Source: CAWCJL01 sp963795775
GTDB taxonomy: Bacteria > Acidobacteriota > Terriglobia > Terriglobales > Acidobacteriaceae
Assembly: GCA_963795775.1 (NCBI GenBank)
Contig: CAWCJL010000002.1
Location: 310,001-374,000, forward strand
Direction: 5' to 3'
Length of the DNA: 64,000 bases
Every line of letters begins with the position of its first letter. Positions within the stretch are counted from its first letter, which is position 1. Positions 60,878 through 64,000 of the stretch are shown here, piece by piece. Under the pieces are notes generated by a model. The model had not been told where the DNA came from. It made no database searches and saw only the letters and a list, made by a program, of their open reading frames with translations. Both the position numbers and the translations under genes were made by a program.

Positions 60878-62338
60878 CTACATGCGCGCGATGAGCAGGC
60901 GTTCTTCCATCATGGATTCCATGGCGGCCCGGACGCCTTCGCGGCCTACGCCTGAATCTTTCACCCCGCCGTACGGCATGTGGTCGGCGCGCCACGAAGT
61001 GGACTCGTTGATGAGCACGGCGCCGGCTTCAATGCCCTTCCACGCCTGCATGATGCGCTGCCAGTCCTTCGTAAAGACGGCCGCCTGCAGGCCGTAGCGC
61101 GAAGCGTTCACCAGGTCGACTGCCTCCTCGAACGTGTCGTAAGGATTGATGAATACCACCGGCGCAAAGACTTCTTCCTGGAACAGTTCGGTCTGTCGCG
61201 GGACCTTGGCCAGCACCGCCGGCTTCAGGCGCGCGCCACGCTGCTCGCCTCCGCAGAGCAGGTGCGCGCCGGCATCAACCGCGCGCTCGATCCAGGCTGC
61301 GGCGCGTTCCGCGGCCTGCTCCGAGATCATTGGGCCGACCTGCGTTTCCTCGTCGCTGGGATCGCCAACAACCATCTGTTCGACCCCCTCCGTGAGGCGC
61401 TGAGCCAGCGTCTGCCAGCGCATTTTGTGCACAAAGACGCGCTGTACGGAGATGCAACTCTGTCCGGCATAGGAGTATCCGCCGCTGAGGATGCGCTGCG
61501 CCGCGAGTTCCAGGTCCGCGTCCTCGTGGACGATCATCGCGGCGTTGCCGCCTAGTTCGAGGGTGACGCGCTTGCGCGGGACTGCGGCCTTCAACTGCCA
61601 GCCGACCTGCGCGCTGCCGGTGAAGGTCAGCATGCGGATGCGCTCATCGGCCAACATCATGGCGGCCACGTCATTGCTGCACGGCAGCACGCTGATTGCG
61701 CCACGCGGCCAGCCCGCGTCTGCCACCATCTGCCCCAGGCGAAGCGCGGTTAGCGGTGTCTGTGGAGCAGGCTTGATCAGGATCGGATTGCCCGAGGCGA
61801 TCGCCGGAGCCACCTTGTGCGCGACCAGGTTCAGGGGGAAGTTGAACGGCGTTATTCCGAGTATGGGCCCGATGGGGAAGCGGCGTACCAATGCCGCGCG
61901 GTTGTCATTGCCCTCCGTCCAGTCGAGCGGGAGGATCTCGCCGTTGAGCCGCTTGGCTTCTTCCGCCGCGATGCGGAACGTCTCAACCGCGCGGGCCACT
62001 TCGGCGCGCCCTTCGTGCAGGGGCTTGGCTGCTTCCAGAGCCATGCCACGAGCGAGGTCCAGCGCTTCGCGCTCGAGCCGATCGGCGACATGGTGCAGAA
62101 TGGCGGCGCGGCGCCAGGAGGACAGGGCGCGTGTCTCGGGAAACGCAGCTTCGGCGGCCTTGATCGCCTCCAGCGCGTCACCGGCTGTAGCCTGGCATAC
62201 GCGGGCAATGGTGTGACCGTCAAAAGGGCTTCGGACTTCTGCGACGGCCTCGCGGTTGCGCAGCGTTCCGGCGAGCAGCAGGGGCGTGGCGCTAGGCGAG
62301 CCCTGCTCCGCTGCCCGTCTGGTCTTGTCAATCCTCAT
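60878..62338 (-). CDS. NAD(P)-dependent aldehyde dehydrogenase
   Basis: 486 residues from the ATG at 62338; the ORF extends 35 codons upstream with no ribosome site. Rossmann and catalytic elements are seen: ITPFNFPLNLVAHKVAPAI, the coenzyme loop FTGSAQVGWQL, the general base Glu in LELGGNAAM and the nucleophile Cys in YAGQSCISVQR, with EEVFAPVV and the C-terminal PYGGVKDSGVGREG. This is close to the lactaldehyde/phosphonoacetaldehyde-type ALDH. It oxidises an aldehyde in the cytosol, but no partner enzyme is adjacent. Monocistronic on the minus strand. Confidence 0.92.
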   Translation of the reverse strand: MRIDKTRRAAEQGSPSATPLLLAGTLRNREAVAEVRSPFDGHTIARVCQATAGDALEAIKAAEAAFPETRALSSWRRAAILHHVADRLEREALDLARGMALEAAKPLHEGRAEVARAVETFRIAAEEAKRLNGEILPLDWTEGNDNRAALVRRFPIGPILGITPFNFPLNLVAHKVAPAIASGNPILIKPAPQTPLTALRLGQMVADAGWPRGAISVLPCSNDVAAMMLADERIRMLTFTGSAQVGWQLKAAVPRKRVTLELGGNAAMIVHEDADLELAAQRILSGGYSYAGQSCISVQRVFVHKMRWQTLAQRLTEGVEQMVVGDPSDEETQVGPMISEQAAERAAAWIERAVDAGAHLLCGGEQRGARLKPAVLAKVPRQTELFQEEVFAPVVFINPYDTFEEAVDLVNASRYGLQAAVFTKDWQRIMQAWKGIEAGAVLINESTSWRADHMPYGGVKDSGVGREGVRAAMESMMEERLLIARM

Positions 62339-62602
62339 CGCACACCATCGTAGGGCAGAGCCGGCAAAGGGCAAATAGCTTATTCGGGGCAGAAGCCGAT
62401 GCGGCATCCCCGCGGGATCGGCGCGCCCAGTGGCAGGTTGCAATCACCCGGCCGGGGCACGTCCGAGATTCTTAGAATCCTCTCATCCCAAATCGGAACG
62501 CAATCCCACAACGGAACTGGCCGCAAATACTCTGCACGATTTCAGGAGAAAGGAAGGCGAAGATTCGTTATGGTTGCGCTCAAGAGAGAAAGGAGATTCT
62601 CC

Positions 62603-64000
62603 ATGGCCGCCCAGCAAACCCCACGTGCCACCATTTCCAGAATGCTTGCTGAACTTTTTCGCCTTGCTTTGGAGTACCACCAGGCGGGCCTGCTCTTACA
62701 AGCGGCCGAGCTGTATGCCGAGGTCTGCCTGGCGGACCCGATGAATGCCGATGCCCGCTTTCTTCTGGGCGTGATTGCGCGTCAGACGAGGCACTTTGGA
62801 GCGGCGGCTCGACTCGTGGCGGAGGCAATTGCACTCTGCCCCGCGCAGGCCCGATTTCAGCGCGAGCGCCGGATGATTGCGTCACTGGAGAGGACCGCTC
62901 GTGGGCACAGTTCGCGGGTGACAGCAGCGGATACGATGGGGGAAGCTCCCGCCAGCACTTGCGGGCCAGACCTCGCCGCGTGGTGGGCGCGACCGCTGCC
63001 CAGACCTCATCCTCTACGCCGGCGGCCCATGCCGGAGTCTCGCCGTTACAATGGGGTGAACGCGAAATTGCGGTTCCCTTCCAATATGACTGTACAAATC
63101 GATTCTCTTCAGCAGTTTTTTACCCAGCGGGCGAAGGATGCCGGACTGGTCGTTCTGGACATGCAGTCCGGCGAAGCCTTCGACGGCCAGCCGACGATGC
63201 TGCTGCACCTGGGTCTTACTCCGGAGACGACGCTGGATCGTGCCTTGACGCTTGAGCTTAGCGGAAAGTTCAGCTTTGACCGGCCGGAGCTACAGGAGGA
63301 GATGGGCCGCTACTTCCAAGAGCAGGCGAAGCGGATGCGCAACCCGCGACCGGACACGTACGTTACGCTGGCCGGGCTGCCCTTGGCATTCAGCGGCTTC
63401 AAATGGCCCTTCCACTTCTCCACATCGGGCGCCGACACCCTCATAGTCCACGGAACGGTGCGGCTGGAAGACGGCAGCGGGTCTCCGCTCCACGCGAAGA
63501 TCTCCGCGAGCATGACGGTGACCTTTGCCGAGATTGTGCCCGCTCCGGAGCAGCCATTTGCGGAGAGCTTTATCTACAACGCCATCCGCAAGACGCTCGA
63601 TCAGGGCCAGTTGGAGATGCTGAAGTCCGGTAATCGCCAGCCGGTACCGGTCACTACGCGCTACTACAGCCGTTGGCAGAACCGGTTCATCTTCGCCGAT
63701 ACAACCGAGCACTCGCGCGCCGATTTCGTCGCCATGAAGGTGTTCTGGCTTTCCGGGGTGCTCGGCGGCAATCAGCCGGTGTGGATCGCCGATCCGCGCG
63801 ATGCGCAGTACCTGAACACCACTCCAGAGGAGTTGAAGGCGACCGCACGAACCCAGGCTGCCGGCGGGCTGATCGAACTGGCGGACGATTTTGCCGTGCC
63901 CACTGAGGCGCTGCATGAACGGGGCCAGCAATTCCGCACACGCATGGAAGAGGCACTCGCCCTGACCAAGCCGGAGTTCAACGAGGAGATGCGCGCGGGC
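62603..64000 (+). CDS. TPR-like N-terminus joined in frame to an uncharacterised protein (3' end missing)
   Basis: The frame is open from ATG 62603 (AAAGGAG eight nt upstream) to the window edge, ~466 residues. Residues ~1-105 are TPR-like helices (AELFRLALEYHQAGLLLQAAEL and NADARFLLGVIARQTRHFGAAA), then a Pro/Arg-rich, low-quality stretch. From residue ~162 (ATG 63086) begins a soluble domain (VQIDSLQQFFTQRAKDAGLV, LDMQSGEAFDG, TYVTLAGLPLAF) of unknown family, with a TACAAT box 33 nt before that ATG. It is either one fusion protein or two genes that happen to share a frame. Confidence 0.65.
   Translation, partial: MAAQQTPRATISRMLAELFRLALEYHQAGLLLQAAELYAEVCLADPMNADARFLLGVIARQTRHFGAAARLVAEAIALCPAQARFQRERRMIASLERTARGHSSRVTAADTMGEAPASTCGPDLAAWWARPLPRPHPLRRRPMPESRRYNGVNAKLRFPSNMTVQIDSLQQFFTQRAKDAGLVVLDMQSGEAFDGQPTMLLHLGLTPETTLDRALTLELSGKFSFDRPELQEEMGRYFQEQAKRMRNPRPDTYVTLAGLPLAFSGFKWPFHFSTSGADTLIVHGTVRLEDGSGSPLHAKISASMTVTFAEIVPAPEQPFAESFIYNAIRKTLDQGQLEMLKSGNRQPVPVTTRYYSRWQNRFIFADTTEHSRADFVAMKVFWLSGVLGGNQPVWIADPRDAQYLNTTPEELKATARTQAAGGLIELADDFAVPTEALHERGQQFRTRMEEALALTKPEFNEEMRAG

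Overview
The window is a GC-rich, densely coded bacterial chromosome segment. Its gene content (bactofilin, RNase R with a lysine-rich tail, HslUV, TrmFO, sedolisin, GH27 and GH1 glycosidases, Uma2-type nuclease, a long Ig-repeat surface protein, many Tat or Sec exported proteins) best fits an Acidobacteriota (Terriglobia/Acidobacteriaceae-like) soil bacterium. This placement is inference from family content, since no rRNA is present. I saw no tRNA or rRNA genes, no CRISPR array, and no phage or insertion sequence.

Layout. 0-5.5 kb: 3' end of an AAA+ ATPase, a small secreted protein, bactofilin with a clear terminator, rnr and a small membrane protein. 5.5-16 kb: a thioredoxin-fold exported protein, molybdenum-cofactor genes moeA and moaC, an alpha-galactosidase, an exported beta-propeller lactonase-like protein, a PBP4-type carboxypeptidase, a cytochrome c lipoprotein overlapping a membrane gene, lipA, a Uma2 protein and frr. 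16-25 kb: a minus-strand block (DUF971 protein, methyltransferase, Tat amidase, a PD-(D/E)XK nuclease plus schlafen-like DUF2075 helicase), then a second S13 carboxypeptidase, an ADP-ribosylglycohydrolase, an orphan peptide-ABC ATPase and a GNAT enzyme. 25-33.6 kb: phosphoesterase with a proline-rich membrane protein, truncated haemoglobin, a divergent pair of exported sugar enzymes (GH1 and alditol oxidase), and a CDF metal exporter. 33.7-44.3 kb: hslVU, alcohol dehydrogenase, transaldolase, FAH-family enzyme, Fn3 lipoprotein, epimerase, XRE-cupin regulator with terminator, 5'(3')-nucleotidase-like HAD and a coiled-coil zinc ribbon. 44.4-54 kb: a DPP-IV-like peptidase and MBL hydrolase operon, a sedolisin, and a 1272-residue Ig/beta-propeller protein, interspersed with a local family of GTCATCCCGAG repeats. 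54-64 kb: trmFO, a frameshifted queC, a carboxypeptidase-regulatory/TPR protein, several small proteins, a RibD-C/DHFR-family reductase, an aldehyde dehydrogenase and an ORF running off the right edge.

Most genes are housekeeping or stand-alone, and clear operons are short: cytochrome c with the 4-TM gene, ABC ATPase with GNAT, hslV-hslU, DPP-IV with MBL, queC with the TPR gene. The points most worth a second look are two single-base frameshifts (queC and the sedolisin N-terminus, either real decay or sequencing error), the solitary nuclease-helicase that looks like a defence gene, a run of start codons that lack a Shine-Dalgarno and lie 6-10 nt after a -10 box (leaderless candidates, including hslV with an N-terminal extension before its catalytic Thr), and the repeat family around the sedolisin.
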